From the NCBI RefSeq assembly GCF_016405985.1, contig NZ_JAEFCF010000027.1, forward strand, positions 1 through 64,000: a stretch of DNA of 64,000 nt. The letters run 5' to 3'. Below the pieces are notes generated by a model, which did not search any database, was not told the origin of the DNA, and saw nothing but the letters and a program-made list of their open reading frames with translations. Positions 53,557 to 62,534 of this stretch are shown here, piece by piece. The number at the start of each line of letters is the position of its first letter. Positions within the stretch are counted from its first letter, which is position 1. The translations under genes and the position numbers were made by a program. This stretch comes from Paracoccus sp. IB05. GTDB lineage: Bacteria > Pseudomonadota > Alphaproteobacteria > Rhodobacterales > Rhodobacteraceae.

Positions 53557-53982
53557 GTGACGGCAGTGCAGATCCTGCATGCCAGTTCGGTTGCCATCCT
53601 GGGCAGGGGGGTGCTGATCCTCGGCCCTTCGGAGGCGGGGAAATCGGCGCTGGCGCTGAAACTCATGGCTTATGGCGCGGCGCTGGTCGCGGATGACCAG
53701 ACCGCGCTGACCGTGTCTGGCGGCGGGGTCGAGATCTCCTGCCCCTCGCAGGCGATCAGCGGGCTGATCGAGGCGCGGGGGATCGGCATCCTGCGGGTGA
53801 CGCCCTCGGGCCCGGTGCCGCTTGCTCTGGTGGTCGATCTGGGGCAGGCGGAAACCGAGCGACTGCCCCCCCGGCGACACATATCTATACTTGGATATGA
53901 ACTGCCGCTTGTGCTGCGCGCGCAAAATGACCATCTTGCCGAAGGATTGCTTGCCCTGATGACGGGCGGGCGACAGGAGTGA
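53557..53982 (+). CDS. hprK: Truncated HPr kinase/phosphorylase (alphaproteobacterial type)
   Basis: A 141-residue protein corresponding to the C-terminal kinase domain of HprK, without the N-terminal domain of Firmicutes. Walker A is GPSEAGKSALALKL, followed by GAALVADDQTAL. It phosphorylates HPr on a serine and can reverse this. It starts with GTG at 53557, 4 bases after the chvG stop. The position between chvG and rapZ is conserved in alphaproteobacteria and suggests a metabolic input to the ChvG-ChvI response. Confidence 0.9.
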   Translation: MTAVQILHASSVAILGRGVLILGPSEAGKSALALKLMAYGAALVADDQTALTVSGGGVEISCPSQAISGLIEARGIGILRVTPSGPVPLALVVDLGQAETERLPPRRHISILGYELPLVLRAQNDHLAEGLLALMTGGRQE

Positions 53983-53985
53983 GCT

Positions 53986-54939
53986 ATGGATGCCTCTCTG
54001 GTGGCCGGTTCTGAGGCGGCCCAGTCCCGGGACGCGGTGCCCGGGGAATTCAGACTGGTCCTTGTGACCGGGCCGTCAGGCGCCGGGCGGACCACTGCCA
54101 TCCGGGTTCTGGAAGATATCGGCTATGAGACGATCGACAATATTCCCCTGAGCCTGATCCCGCGTCTGCTGGAGGGCACTGCCCCTGACCGGCCTGTGGC
54201 CCTGGGGCTTGATGTCCGCAACCGCGATTTCAACGCCACCGCGCTGATCGAGCTGATCGACGGGATGGTGCGTGACCCCGGGGTCTCGCCGATGGTGGTC
54301 TATCTGGACTGCGCCTCGCCCGAACTGATCCGCCGCTATTCCGAGACCCGCCGGCGCCACCCTCTGGCCCCCGATGAGACCCCGGCCGAAGGCATCGCGC
54401 GCGAGCTGGATCTGCTGACCCCGATCCGGGTCCGGGCCGATCTGCTGATCGACACGACCGAGCTGTCGCCCCATGACCTGAAAGCCGAGATCAAGCGTTG
54501 GTTCGAGCCGGACAGATCCGGCCGCCTCGCGGTGTCGCTGCAAAGCTTCAGCTACCGCCGCGGCCTGCCGCGCGGGGTGGATATGGTCTTTGACTGCCGC
54601 TTTCTGAAAAACCCGCACTGGAACCCCGCGCTCCGCGCTTTGGACGGGCGGGATCCGGCTGTGCAGGCGTTTCTGGCGCAGGATCCGAATTTTGCCCCCT
54701 TCCTTGACCGGGTGCGGGATCTGGTTGAATTTCTGCTGCCGGCTCAGGTGGGCGAGGGCAAGGCGCATCTCGCAATCGGGTTTGGCTGCACCGGCGGGCA
54801 ACACAGATCGGTTGCTATAGCAGAATTGATGGGCAGTGCCCTTGCGCAGGCCGGCTGGCCGGTGTCAAAACGGCACAGGGAACTGGAACGCAAGGCCGGC
54901 GAGATGCCTGGCCCAGCTGACAAGGTGTCTGTGGCTTGA
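53986..54939 (+). CDS. rapZ: RNase adapter protein RapZ
   Basis: A 317-residue P-loop protein. The Walker A is [14 protein letters not shown] (the usual lysine is arginine), followed by [15 protein letters not shown]. The C-terminal domain has the conserved [18 protein letters not shown] and KRHRELERK. In E. coli it targets RNase E to the glmZ small RNA; in alphaproteobacteria without GlmZ its target is unknown. It begins 3 bases after hprK. The K-to-R change in the P-loop is notable and may weaken nucleotide hydrolysis. Confidence 0.93.
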   Translation: MDASLVAGSEAAQSRDAVPGEFRLVLVTGPSGAGRTTAIRVLEDIGYETIDNIPLSLIPRLLEGTAPDRPVALGLDVRNRDFNATALIELIDGMVRDPGVSPMVVYLDCASPELIRRYSETRRRHPLAPDETPAEGIARELDLLTPIRVRADLLIDTTELSPHDLKAEIKRWFEPDRSGRLAVSLQSFSYRRGLPRGVDMVFDCRFLKNPHWNPALRALDGRDPAVQAFLAQDPNFAPFLDRVRDLVEFLLPAQVGEGKAHLAIGFGCTGGQHRSVAIAELMGSALAQAGWPVSKRHRELERKAGEMPGPADKVSVA

Positions 54940-55331
54940 TCGGGATCGTAATCGTCGCTCATGGAGGGCTGGCGCGGGAATATCTTTCCGCTGTGGAGCA
55001 TGTTGTCGGCAAACAGGACGGCATGATCGCCATTGCGATTGAAGATGACCATGACCGCAACGCCAAACAGGCCGAAATCATCGCTGCCGCCAATTCGGTT
55101 GACAGCGGTGAGGGGGTCGTTGTGGTGACGGATATGTTCGGGGGATCGCCCTCGAATCTGTCCTTGCCGGCCTGTACGGCGTCGGGACGTCGCATTCTTT
55201 ATGGCGCGAACCTGCCAATGCTGATTAAGCTGGCGAAATCGCGCGATATTCCTGTGCCGGAGGCAGTTGCCGCCGCGTTGGATGCCGGGCGCAAATATAT
55301 CAATAGCCTTGATCTCGGCGGCGGGATCTGA
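54936..55331 (+). CDS. manX: PTS mannose-type EIIA component
   Basis: A 131-residue EIIA domain of the mannose family with the phosphorylatable histidine in [13 protein letters not shown] (His-9 region) and [14 protein letters not shown]. No EIIB, EIIC or EIID is present, so it should have a regulatory role rather than sugar transport. It starts with TTG overlapping the rapZ stop by 4 bases. Confidence 0.92.
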   Translation: MIGIVIVAHGGLAREYLSAVEHVVGKQDGMIAIAIEDDHDRNAKQAEIIAAANSVDSGEGVVVVTDMFGGSPSNLSLPACTASGRRILYGANLPMLIKLAKSRDIPVPEAVAAALDAGRKYINSLDLGGGI

Positions 55332-55358
55332 GGCGGAATTTCGACCTGGGGATTGCGC

Positions 55359-55622
55359 TTGAGGACTTTCAAAATCGTCAATGAGAAGGGGCTTCATGCC
55401 CGCGCCTCTGCGAAATTCGTCGAGACGGTCGAGGCACATGACGCCCGCGCGCTCGTCTCCAAGGACGGGATGGAGGTTTCGGGGGATTCGATCATGGGTC
55501 TTTTGATGCTTGCCGCCTCGCGCGGAACCTCGATTGACGTGACGACGTCGGGCGCCGATGCGGAGAAACTTGCCGATGCCCTGGAGGCTCTGGTTGCCGG
55601 GCGCTTCGGAGAAGACTATTGA
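55359..55622 (+). CDS. ptsH: Phosphocarrier protein HPr
   Basis: An 87-residue HPr. The active histidine is in NEKGLHARASAKFV and the regulatory serine lies in VSGDSIMGLLMLAAS. It would pass phosphate from enzyme I to the mannose-type EIIA and be modified by HprK. The TTG at 55359 has GGGGA at good spacing; a TTG two codons earlier is also open. It closes the chvI-chvG-hprK-rapZ-manX run. No ptsI is in the window. Confidence 0.92.
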   Translation: MRTFKIVNEKGLHARASAKFVETVEAHDARALVSKDGMEVSGDSIMGLLMLAASRGTSIDVTTSGADAEKLADALEALVAGRFGEDY

Positions 55623-55696
55623 GGGCTGTCCTCGTGGAATGAGGGGTCCGGTTTTCGGGCCTGTACCGGGGACCACACGCTGAGGATCGTCGCTTC

Positions 55697-56575
55697 GTGA
55701 CCGAGCAAAGCCCGCCCACCGCCAAACCCGCAGCGCCGGCTCCGGTGGACAAACCCTATGATATGCGCCGGCTGTCTTATGCCGGAACATTCCGCAACCC
55801 GTTCAAGGCGAATTCGATTCGCGCGATTGAATGGCTGACGGCGAAGATCCAGCTTTTATCGCTGATCCGCAGCTTCGAGAAGTCCGGTGCCCCCTTTGGT
55901 GCCCCCTTCTGGCCCAAGGCGATCCGCCATATGGGCATCCGCATCGACACGCCGCCCGAGGAAATCGCCCGTATCCCCAAAACCGGGCCGGTCGTCGTTG
56001 TGGCGAACCACCCCTCGGGTCTGGTCGATGGCATGATCATGGCCGAGCTGATCACCCGCGTGCGGCCCGATTTCAAAATCCTCACCCGTTCGCTTCTGAC
56101 CGGCATCCCCGAGGTCGAGGAATTCATGATCCCGGTTCCCTTCCCGCATGAAGACAATGCGCGCGAAGAGGGGCTGAAGATGCGCAACGAGACGCTCGCG
56201 CAGCTGAAAAACGGCGGCGTGATCATTCTCTTCCCCGCCGGCAAAGTCGCGATGTCCGAGACATATTTCGGCCCGGCGATCGAGGCGGAGTGGAATGTCT
56301 TCACCCATAAGATCGTGAAATCGACCGGTGCGACCATCCTGCCGATCTATTTCCCCGGCCAGAACAGCCGCAGCTTCCTGATCGCGAACAAGCTGTCGGA
56401 TACATTGCGCCAGGGCCTCTTGCTGCGCGAGATTAAGCGCGCGCTGTTCAAGCCGCAGCGCCCCTTTATCGGCGAGCCGATCCCGGCGGATGAGCTGAAG
56501 AAATGGGAAGGCAATCCGCGCGGCTTCCTCGCCTGGCTGCGCGAACATACACTGGCTTTGGGCAAGGCGCGCTGA
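55697..56575 (+). CDS. Lysophospholipid acyltransferase family protein
   Basis: A 292-residue acyltransferase of the PlsC/LPLAT superfamily. It has the catalytic H-x4-D motif in VVVANHPSGLVDGMIMAEL, the second motif VPFPHED-like, and GGVIILFPAGKVAMSE. It starts with GTG and has an N-terminal extension of about 50 residues. The substrate may be lysophosphatidate or an ornithine-lipid precursor; the sequence does not decide. It is likely peripheral at the inner membrane. Confidence 0.85.
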   Translation: MTEQSPPTAKPAAPAPVDKPYDMRRLSYAGTFRNPFKANSIRAIEWLTAKIQLLSLIRSFEKSGAPFGAPFWPKAIRHMGIRIDTPPEEIARIPKTGPVVVVANHPSGLVDGMIMAELITRVRPDFKILTRSLLTGIPEVEEFMIPVPFPHEDNAREEGLKMRNETLAQLKNGGVIILFPAGKVAMSETYFGPAIEAEWNVFTHKIVKSTGATILPIYFPGQNSRSFLIANKLSDTLRQGLLLREIKRALFKPQRPFIGEPIPADELKKWEGNPRGFLAWLREHTLALGKAR

Positions 56576-56650
56576 CGCAACCCGGGCTTTCGGCCCGCGC
56601 CGGAATGGGTAAGATATGCGCCGGCTTCGCTTCGGGGCCTAGTGCGGGGC

Positions 56651-57331
56651 ATGATGAGCGTTTCACCTGAGCTGCTGATCCTCGATTGCGATGGCGTGCT
56701 GATCGACAGCGAGATCATCAGCGCGCAGATGCTGGTGGCGGAACTGGCGCAGCTGGGTGTTGAGATCGACCTGGCCTATGTCGCCCGCCATTTTCTGGGG
56801 CGCAGCTATCCGACGGTGATGGCGACGATCCGCGCTGATTTTGGCCTCGATCTGCCGCCCGAATTCGAAACGGGCTACCGCGAGGCACTGCTGGCCGCGT
56901 TCAGGCGCGATCTGCGCATCATGCCGGGTGTGGCCGGGATGCTGGACAAGCTGGCAGCGCCGGTCTGTGTGGCGACCTCGTCCAGCCCCCGCCGGGTTGA
57001 GACCTCGCTCAGGCTGGTCGGGCTCTGGGACCGGCTTGGCGCGGTGACCTTTACCGCAAGCGAGGTAGCACAGGGTAAACCGGCACCGGATCTGTTTCTC
57101 CATGCTGCGGCGCGGATGGGGGTGGCGCCTGCGGCCTGCCTCGTGATCGAGGACAGCCTGACGGGTTTGCGCGCGGCGAATGCGGCGGGCATGGAGGTCT
57201 GGCGCTTTATCGGGGGCAGTCATATGGGCTCTGATACGCCGGAAGAGCCCGAAGACGCCCGACCCGCCCGCCGTTTTGACGATTTCTCGCGGTTTTTTGA
57301 CATGGTGCCAGAGTTGAGGAGGCCGCAATGA
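56651..57331 (+). CDS. HAD-family phosphatase
   Basis: A 226-residue haloacid-dehalogenase-type hydrolase with motif I LILDCDGVLIDSE, motif II VATSSSPRR, motif III GKPAPDLFL, and motif IV VIEDSLTGLRAA. Such proteins dephosphorylate sugar phosphates or similar metabolites. Its end lies 10 bases before the SorC-type regulator gene, so it is probably cotranscribed and may act on a polyol phosphate. The start at 56651 is chosen over GTG 9 bases upstream. Confidence 0.85.
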   Translation: MMSVSPELLILDCDGVLIDSEIISAQMLVAELAQLGVEIDLAYVARHFLGRSYPTVMATIRADFGLDLPPEFETGYREALLAAFRRDLRIMPGVAGMLDKLAAPVCVATSSSPRRVETSLRLVGLWDRLGAVTFTASEVAQGKPAPDLFLHAAARMGVAPAACLVIEDSLTGLRAANAAGMEVWRFIGGSHMGSDTPEEPEDARPARRFDDFSRFFDMVPELRRPQ

Positions 57332-57341
57332 GGAAACCACA

Positions 57342-58298
57342 ATGAGCCGGGCCGATACAGAACCCAGCCTGCTTGACGATGCAGCCCGTGCCGGCTGGCT
57401 TTACTATGTCGGTGGCATGACCCAGGACCAGATCGCGGGCGAGCTGGGCATTTCGCGCCAGCGCGCCCAGCGGCTGGTCAGCCGCGCCATGGCCGAAGGG
57501 CTGATCCAGGTGCGGCTCAATCACCCGATTGGCGCCTCGATGGATCTGGCGGCGCGGCTGAAGGAGCGTTTCGGGCTGGCCACCTGCCGGGTGGTCCCGG
57601 GCCTCGGGCCGGGCGCTGACCCTGCCGCCGGGATCGCCGGCGCGGCGGCGGCTGAACTGGAGCGGGTCCTTCGGATGGAGGATCCCCTGACCATCGGCTT
57701 TGGCACCGGCCGCGCGCTGCGGGCGCTTGTCGAGGCGCTGGAGCCGATGGCCGCGCCGCAGCATCGGCTGGTCTCGCTGATCGGCAATATCGCCCCGGAT
57801 GGTTCGGCGAGCTTTTTCGATGTGGTGATGCGGCTCGCCGACCGGGTCCAGGCGCCGCATTACCCGATGCTGGTGCCGGTGGTGTCCTCGACCGCCGCGG
57901 AACGTGCCGAATTCCACGCGCTTGGCCCCGTCAGGCGGGTGCTTGAACTCGCGCGCGGCGCGGATGTGGTCTTTGTCGGCGTCGGCCAGATGTCGGATGA
58001 CGCGCCGCTGCACCGGGACGGATTTGTCAGCGATGCCGAGCTGCGCGAGATGCAGGCGGCGGGTGCCGCAGGCGAGGTCGCGGGCTGGGTGTTTGATTCG
58101 GATGGCCGCTATCTCGATTTCGGCATCAACACCCGCACCGGCGGCCTCAGGGTCGAACCTGGCCTCTCCCGCCCTGCCATCGGCATTGCTGCGGGTGCAT
58201 CCAAAGTGCCGGGCATCCATGCCGCGCTGAAATCCCACATTATCAACGGTCTCATCACCGATTCCCCCACCGCCGAGGCGCTGCTGGCGCGCATCTGA
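57342..58298 (+). CDS. smoC: SorC/DeoR-type polyol operon regulator
   Basis: A 318-residue regulator of the SorC family. The N-terminal helix-turn-helix (MTQDQIAGELGISRQRAQRL, residues 26-45) is followed by a sugar-binding domain (PLTIGFGTGRALRALVEAL, VVFVGVGQMSDDAPL, NTRTGGLRVEPG). Named by position next to the smoEFGK importer. It likely binds the palindrome at 58359-58391 and responds to sorbitol or mannitol. Confidence 0.85.
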   Translation: MSRADTEPSLLDDAARAGWLYYVGGMTQDQIAGELGISRQRAQRLVSRAMAEGLIQVRLNHPIGASMDLAARLKERFGLATCRVVPGLGPGADPAAGIAGAAAAELERVLRMEDPLTIGFGTGRALRALVEALEPMAAPQHRLVSLIGNIAPDGSASFFDVVMRLADRVQAPHYPMLVPVVSSTAAERAEFHALGPVRRVLELARGADVVFVGVGQMSDDAPLHRDGFVSDAELREMQAAGAAGEVAGWVFDSDGRYLDFGINTRTGGLRVEPGLSRPAIGIAAGASKVPGIHAALKSHIINGLITDSPTAEALLARI

Positions 58299-58358
58299 GC
58301 CGCCGGTCCCCCTCGCAGCTGCAGCGGAGGAAAGGGATTGACGAAACATATCCAGATG

Positions 58359-58391
58359 TGAGCAATTGATCACAGTGCGATGAATTGCTCA
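58359..58391. promoter_or_regulatory. Palindromic operator upstream of smoE
   Basis: TGAGCAATT (58359-58367) and AATTGCTCA (58383-58391) are perfect 9-bp inverted repeats separated by 15 bases (24 bases centre to centre). They lie 37-69 bases before the smoE start, with TTGACG at 58338 as a possible -35 element. The size is typical of SorC-family operators. SmoC is the likely ligand. Confidence 0.65.
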
Positions 58392-58427
58392 TTTAGGTGA
58401 TTCAGACGCAGCCAGGGAGGAAAACCA

Positions 58428-59741
58428 ATGAAACTGTCGCACCGCGCCATGTTTGGCGCGACGGTTGCGCTCGCCCTTTCCGGGGCGGCGATGGCCGATA
58501 CCACCATCACCGTCGCCACCGTGAACAATGGCGACATGATCCGGATGCAGGGGCTGATGGAGGCGTTTTACGCGAAACATCCCGACATCAGGGTCGATTG
58601 GGTGACGCTTGAGGAAAACGTCCTGCGCCAGCGCGTCACCACCGATGTGGCGACCAAAGGCGGCCAGTTCGACGTTATGACCATCGGCACCTATGAGGCC
58701 CCGATCTGGGGCAAGCAGGGCTGGCTTCTGCCGTTGAATGACCTGCCCGCCGATTACGATGTCGATGACCTGCTGCCGGCGATCCGGGGCGGGTTGACGG
58801 TTGACGGCAATCTCATCGCCGCGCCGTTCTATGGTGAAAGCTCGATGGTGATGTATCGCACCGACCTGATGGAGAAGGCCGGGCTCACGATGCCAGATGC
58901 GCCGACCTGGGCCTTCATCAAAGAAGCCGCCGCCGCGATGACCGACAAGCCGAATGAGGTTTACGGCATCTGCCTGCGCGGCAAGGCGGGCTGGGGCGAG
59001 AATATGGCCTTCCTCTCGGCCATGGGGAACAGCTTCGGCGCGAAGTGGTTCGACATGGACTGGAAGCCGCAATTCGACCAGAAGCCCTGGAAGGATACGC
59101 TGGATTTCTACCTTGATCTGATGGGCGATTATGGCCCGCCCGGGGCGGCGAATAATGGCTTCAACGAGAATCTCTCGCTGTTCCAGCAGGGCAAATGCGG
59201 CATGTGGATCGACGCGACCGTGGCGGCGAGCTTTGTGACCAATGCGGCGGAATCAACCGTGGCGGATAAGGTCGGCTTTGCCCTGGCGCCGGATAACGGG
59301 CTGGGCAAGCGCGGCAACTGGCTCTGGGCCTGGAACCTTGCAATCCCTGCGGGCACGCAGAAGGAAGAGGCCGCGAAGTCCTTCGTCGCCTGGGCGACCA
59401 GCAAGGACTATCTCGCGCTGGTGGCCGAGAAAGAAGGCTGGGCCAATGTGCCCCCCGGCACCCGCCAGTCGCTTTACGACAACCCGGAATACCAGAAGCT
59501 GCCCTTCGCAAAGATGACGCTTGAATCGATCAATGCGGCCGATCCGAACAATCCTGCGGTGGATCCGGTGCCCTATGTCGGGGTGCAATTCGTGGCGATC
59601 CCGGAGTTCCAGGGGCTCGGCACGGCGGTCGGGCAGATGTTCTCAGCGGCGCTGGCGGGGTCTGATACGGCTGAGGGAGCGCTGGCCAAGGCGCAGGCCT
59701 TCACCACGACCGAGATGACCCGTTCGGGCTATATCAAGTGA
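58428..59741 (+). CDS. smoE: Polyol ABC transporter, periplasmic binding protein
   Basis: A 437-residue family 1 binding protein. A signal peptide (MKLSHRAMFGATVALALSG) ends near AMA-D. The mature protein starts with TTITVATVNNGDMIRMQG and later has GKCGMWIDATVAASFV. It binds sorbitol or mannitol for the SmoFG permeases. It begins 129 bases after smoC with GGAGG just upstream. First gene of the importer. Confidence 0.9.
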   Translation: MKLSHRAMFGATVALALSGAAMADTTITVATVNNGDMIRMQGLMEAFYAKHPDIRVDWVTLEENVLRQRVTTDVATKGGQFDVMTIGTYEAPIWGKQGWLLPLNDLPADYDVDDLLPAIRGGLTVDGNLIAAPFYGESSMVMYRTDLMEKAGLTMPDAPTWAFIKEAAAAMTDKPNEVYGICLRGKAGWGENMAFLSAMGNSFGAKWFDMDWKPQFDQKPWKDTLDFYLDLMGDYGPPGAANNGFNENLSLFQQGKCGMWIDATVAASFVTNAAESTVADKVGFALAPDNGLGKRGNWLWAWNLAIPAGTQKEEAAKSFVAWATSKDYLALVAEKEGWANVPPGTRQSLYDNPEYQKLPFAKMTLESINAADPNNPAVDPVPYVGVQFVAIPEFQGLGTAVGQMFSAALAGSDTAEGALAKAQAFTTTEMTRSGYIK

Positions 59742-59823
59742 CCGGTTAAGAGGTTCCTCCCGGCGGGGCTGCAAGATCTTTTCGCGGCCCCGCCACTTTC
59801 CCCCCGTATTTCAGGACCACATC

Positions 59824-60696
59824 ATGGCGACCGAACAGTCCAGGACGGCTGCGCGTCTTATGGTCTCTCCGGCGGTTATCCTGTTGTTTTTGTGGATGAT
59901 CGTGCCGTTGGGCATGACGCTTTACTTCTCATTCCTGCGCTACAACCTGCTGATGCCGGGGATGGAGAGCTGGACCGGGTTCGACAATTACTACTATTTC
60001 ATCACCCAGCCCGCCTTCTGGCCTGCCCTGACCAATACGTTGCTCCTCGTGCTGGGCGTGCTGGCCATCACGGTGATCGGGGGCATCGCGCTTGCCCTGC
60101 TCCTGGATCAGCCGTTCAGGGGGCAGGGCGTGGTGCGGGTCATGGTGATTGCGCCCTTCTTCGTCATGCCGACCGTCGCCGCGCTGGTCTGGAAGAACAT
60201 GTTCATGAACCCGGTAAACGGCATGTTCGCGCATCTCTTCAAATCCGTGGGGCTGCAACCCTTTGATTTCCTGAGCCATGCGCCGCTGGCCTCGATCATC
60301 CTGATCGTGGCCTGGTCCTGGCTGCCCTTTGCCACGCTGATCCTGCTGACCGCGTTGCAAAGCCTTGACCGCGAGCAGATGGAGGCCGCCGAGATGGACG
60401 GCGCCGGCTGGCGCAGCCGCTTCTGGCACCTGACCCTGCCGCATCTGACGCGGCCCATCACGGTCGTGATCCTGATCCAGACGATTTTCCTGCTTTCGGT
60501 CTTTGCCGAGATCCTCGTTACCACCAATGGCGGCCCGGGCACAGCCTCGACCAACCTGCCTTTCCTCGTCTATTCGCAATCGCTTTTGTCCTTTGACGTC
60601 GGTGGAGGGGCTGCCGGGGGCATCATCGCGGTCATCCTCGCCAATATCGTTGCGGTCTTCCTGATGCGGATGATCGGCAAGAATCTGGAGGTCTGA
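59824..60696 (+). CDS. smoF: Polyol ABC transporter permease
   Basis: A 290-residue MalF-type permease with six transmembrane helices. The EAA loop is EQMEAAEMDGAGWRSRFWHL. It lies 82 bases after smoE and 3 bases before smoG. Confidence 0.9.
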   Translation: MATEQSRTAARLMVSPAVILLFLWMIVPLGMTLYFSFLRYNLLMPGMESWTGFDNYYYFITQPAFWPALTNTLLLVLGVLAITVIGGIALALLLDQPFRGQGVVRVMVIAPFFVMPTVAALVWKNMFMNPVNGMFAHLFKSVGLQPFDFLSHAPLASIILIVAWSWLPFATLILLTALQSLDREQMEAAEMDGAGWRSRFWHLTLPHLTRPITVVILIQTIFLLSVFAEILVTTNGGPGTASTNLPFLVYSQSLLSFDVGGGAAGGIIAVILANIVAVFLMRMIGKNLEV

Positions 60697-60699
60697 GCC

Positions 60700-61530
60700 A
60701 TGGCGCGCAGCACAAGCCCCGCCCGGACATGGGCCGTCACCGTCGCGGCCTGGACGATCGGTTTCCTGATCTTCTTCCCGATCCTGTGGATCTTCATCCT
60801 CTCCTTCCGGAGCGAGGGTGATGCGATCAAGGCCCCGCTTGAGGTCCTGACCTCATCCTGGACTCTGGAGAGCTACCATGTCGTGCAGGAGCGCTCGAAC
60901 TACTTCCTGCATTTCATGAATTCGGTGATCATCTCGCTCGGATCGACGGTGCTGGCGCTGGTGATCGCGATCCCGGCGGCCTGGTCGATGGCCTTTGTCC
61001 CCGGCAAACGCACCAAAGATCTGCTGATGTGGATGCTCTCGACCAAGATGATGCCGGCGGTCGGCGTGCTGGTGCCGCTGTATCTGTTGTTCCGCGATTT
61101 CGGGCTTCTGGACAGCCGCATTGGTCTGGTCGGCGTGCTGACCCTGATCAACCTGCCGATCGTGATCTGGATGCTCTATACCTATTTCCGCGAGATCCCG
61201 GGTGAGATCCTCGAAGCCGCGCGGATGGATGGCGCCAGTCTGGGCCGTGAAATCCTCTATGTCCTGACCCCGATGGCCGTGCCCGGGATCGCCTCGACCA
61301 TGCTGCTGAACATCATCCTGGCCTGGAATGAGGCCTTCTGGACGCTGCAGCTGACCACCAAAAACGCAGCCCCCCTGACGCAGTTCATCGCGAGCTATTC
61401 CAGCCCCGAGGGCCTTTTCTACGCAAAACTCTCGGCGGCCTCGACCATGGCCATTGCGCCGATCCTGATCCTTGGCTGGTTCAGCCAGAAACAACTCGTC
61501 CGCGGCCTGACCTTTGGCGCGGTGAAGTGA
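60700..61530 (+). CDS. smoG: Polyol ABC transporter permease
   Basis: A 276-residue MalG-type permease with six transmembrane helices and the EAA loop GEILEAARMDGASLGREIL. It forms the import channel with SmoF. The ATPase gene follows after 8 bases. Confidence 0.9.
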   Translation: MARSTSPARTWAVTVAAWTIGFLIFFPILWIFILSFRSEGDAIKAPLEVLTSSWTLESYHVVQERSNYFLHFMNSVIISLGSTVLALVIAIPAAWSMAFVPGKRTKDLLMWMLSTKMMPAVGVLVPLYLLFRDFGLLDSRIGLVGVLTLINLPIVIWMLYTYFREIPGEILEAARMDGASLGREILYVLTPMAVPGIASTMLLNIILAWNEAFWTLQLTTKNAAPLTQFIASYSSPEGLFYAKLSAASTMAIAPILILGWFSQKQLVRGLTFGAVK

Positions 61531-61538
61531 GGTAAAGA

Positions 61539-62534
61539 ATGGGACAGATTACCCTTTCCGCGGTCACGAAAAGCTTTGGCGAAGTGAATGTCATTCCGCC
61601 GCTCGACCTGACCATCAATGACGGTGAATTCGTTGTTTTCGTGGGGCCTTCGGGCTGCGGCAAATCGACCTTGCTCAGGCTGATCGCGGGGCTTGAGGAT
61701 ATATCCTCGGGCCAGGTCGTGATCGATGGCAAGGACGCGACCGATACCGCGCCGGGAAGCCGGGGGCTCGCGATGGTGTTCCAGTCCTATGCGCTTTATC
61801 CGCATATGACGGTCCGCAAAAACATCGCCTTCCCGCTGAAAATGGCCGGGCTCAGCCCCGATCAGCAAAAGGCAAAGGTCGAGCAGGCGGCGAAGGTGCT
61901 GAACCTGACGAATTACCTCGACCGCCGCCCGGGCCAGCTGTCCGGTGGCCAGCGCCAGCGCGTCGCGATTGGCCGCGCCATCGTGCGTGAACCGGCGGCG
62001 TTTTTGTTCGACGAGCCGCTGTCCAACCTGGATGCGGCCTTGCGCGTGACCATGCGGCAAGAGATTTCCGAGCTGCACCAGTCACTTAAGACCACGATGA
62101 TCTATGTGACCCATGATCAGGTCGAGGCGATGACCATGGCCGATAAGATCGTGGTGCTGAATGCGGGCCGGATCGAACAGGTCGGCTCGCCGCTGGAGCT
62201 TTATCGCCAGCCGAAGAACCTCTTTGTCGCGGGCTTTATCGGCAGCCCGAAGATGAATTTCATCACCGGGGCCGAAGCCGCGCGTGAGGGCTGCGCGACA
62301 CTTGGCGCGCGCCCGGAACATATCGCGGTGACGCAAGGCGGGCGGTGGACCGGCGTGGTGGGCCTTGCCGAACACCTGGGCTCTGACACGTTCCTCAAGG
62401 TTCAGACCGCCGAGGCGGGCGAGCTGACCGTCCGCGTCTCGGGCGAGATGGCGCTGCATCACGGCGACCGCGTCAGCCTCAGCCCGCAAGAGGGCAAGCT
62501 TTACCGCTTCGACCATGAGGGAAGGGCGCTGTGA
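61539..62534 (+). CDS. smoK: Polyol ABC transporter ATPase
   Basis: A 331-residue MalK/UgpC-type ATPase. Walker A is GPSGCGKST, the signature [15 protein letters not shown], Walker [12 protein letters not shown], and the C-terminal TOBE domain contains [10 protein letters not shown]. Its stop overlaps the start of the mannitol dehydrogenase gene. Confidence 0.93.
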   Translation: MGQITLSAVTKSFGEVNVIPPLDLTINDGEFVVFVGPSGCGKSTLLRLIAGLEDISSGQVVIDGKDATDTAPGSRGLAMVFQSYALYPHMTVRKNIAFPLKMAGLSPDQQKAKVEQAAKVLNLTNYLDRRPGQLSGGQRQRVAIGRAIVREPAAFLFDEPLSNLDAALRVTMRQEISELHQSLKTTMIYVTHDQVEAMTMADKIVVLNAGRIEQVGSPLELYRQPKNLFVAGFIGSPKMNFITGAEAAREGCATLGARPEHIAVTQGGRWTGVVGLAEHLGSDTFLKVQTAEAGELTVRVSGEMALHHGDRVSLSPQEGKLYRFDHEGRAL

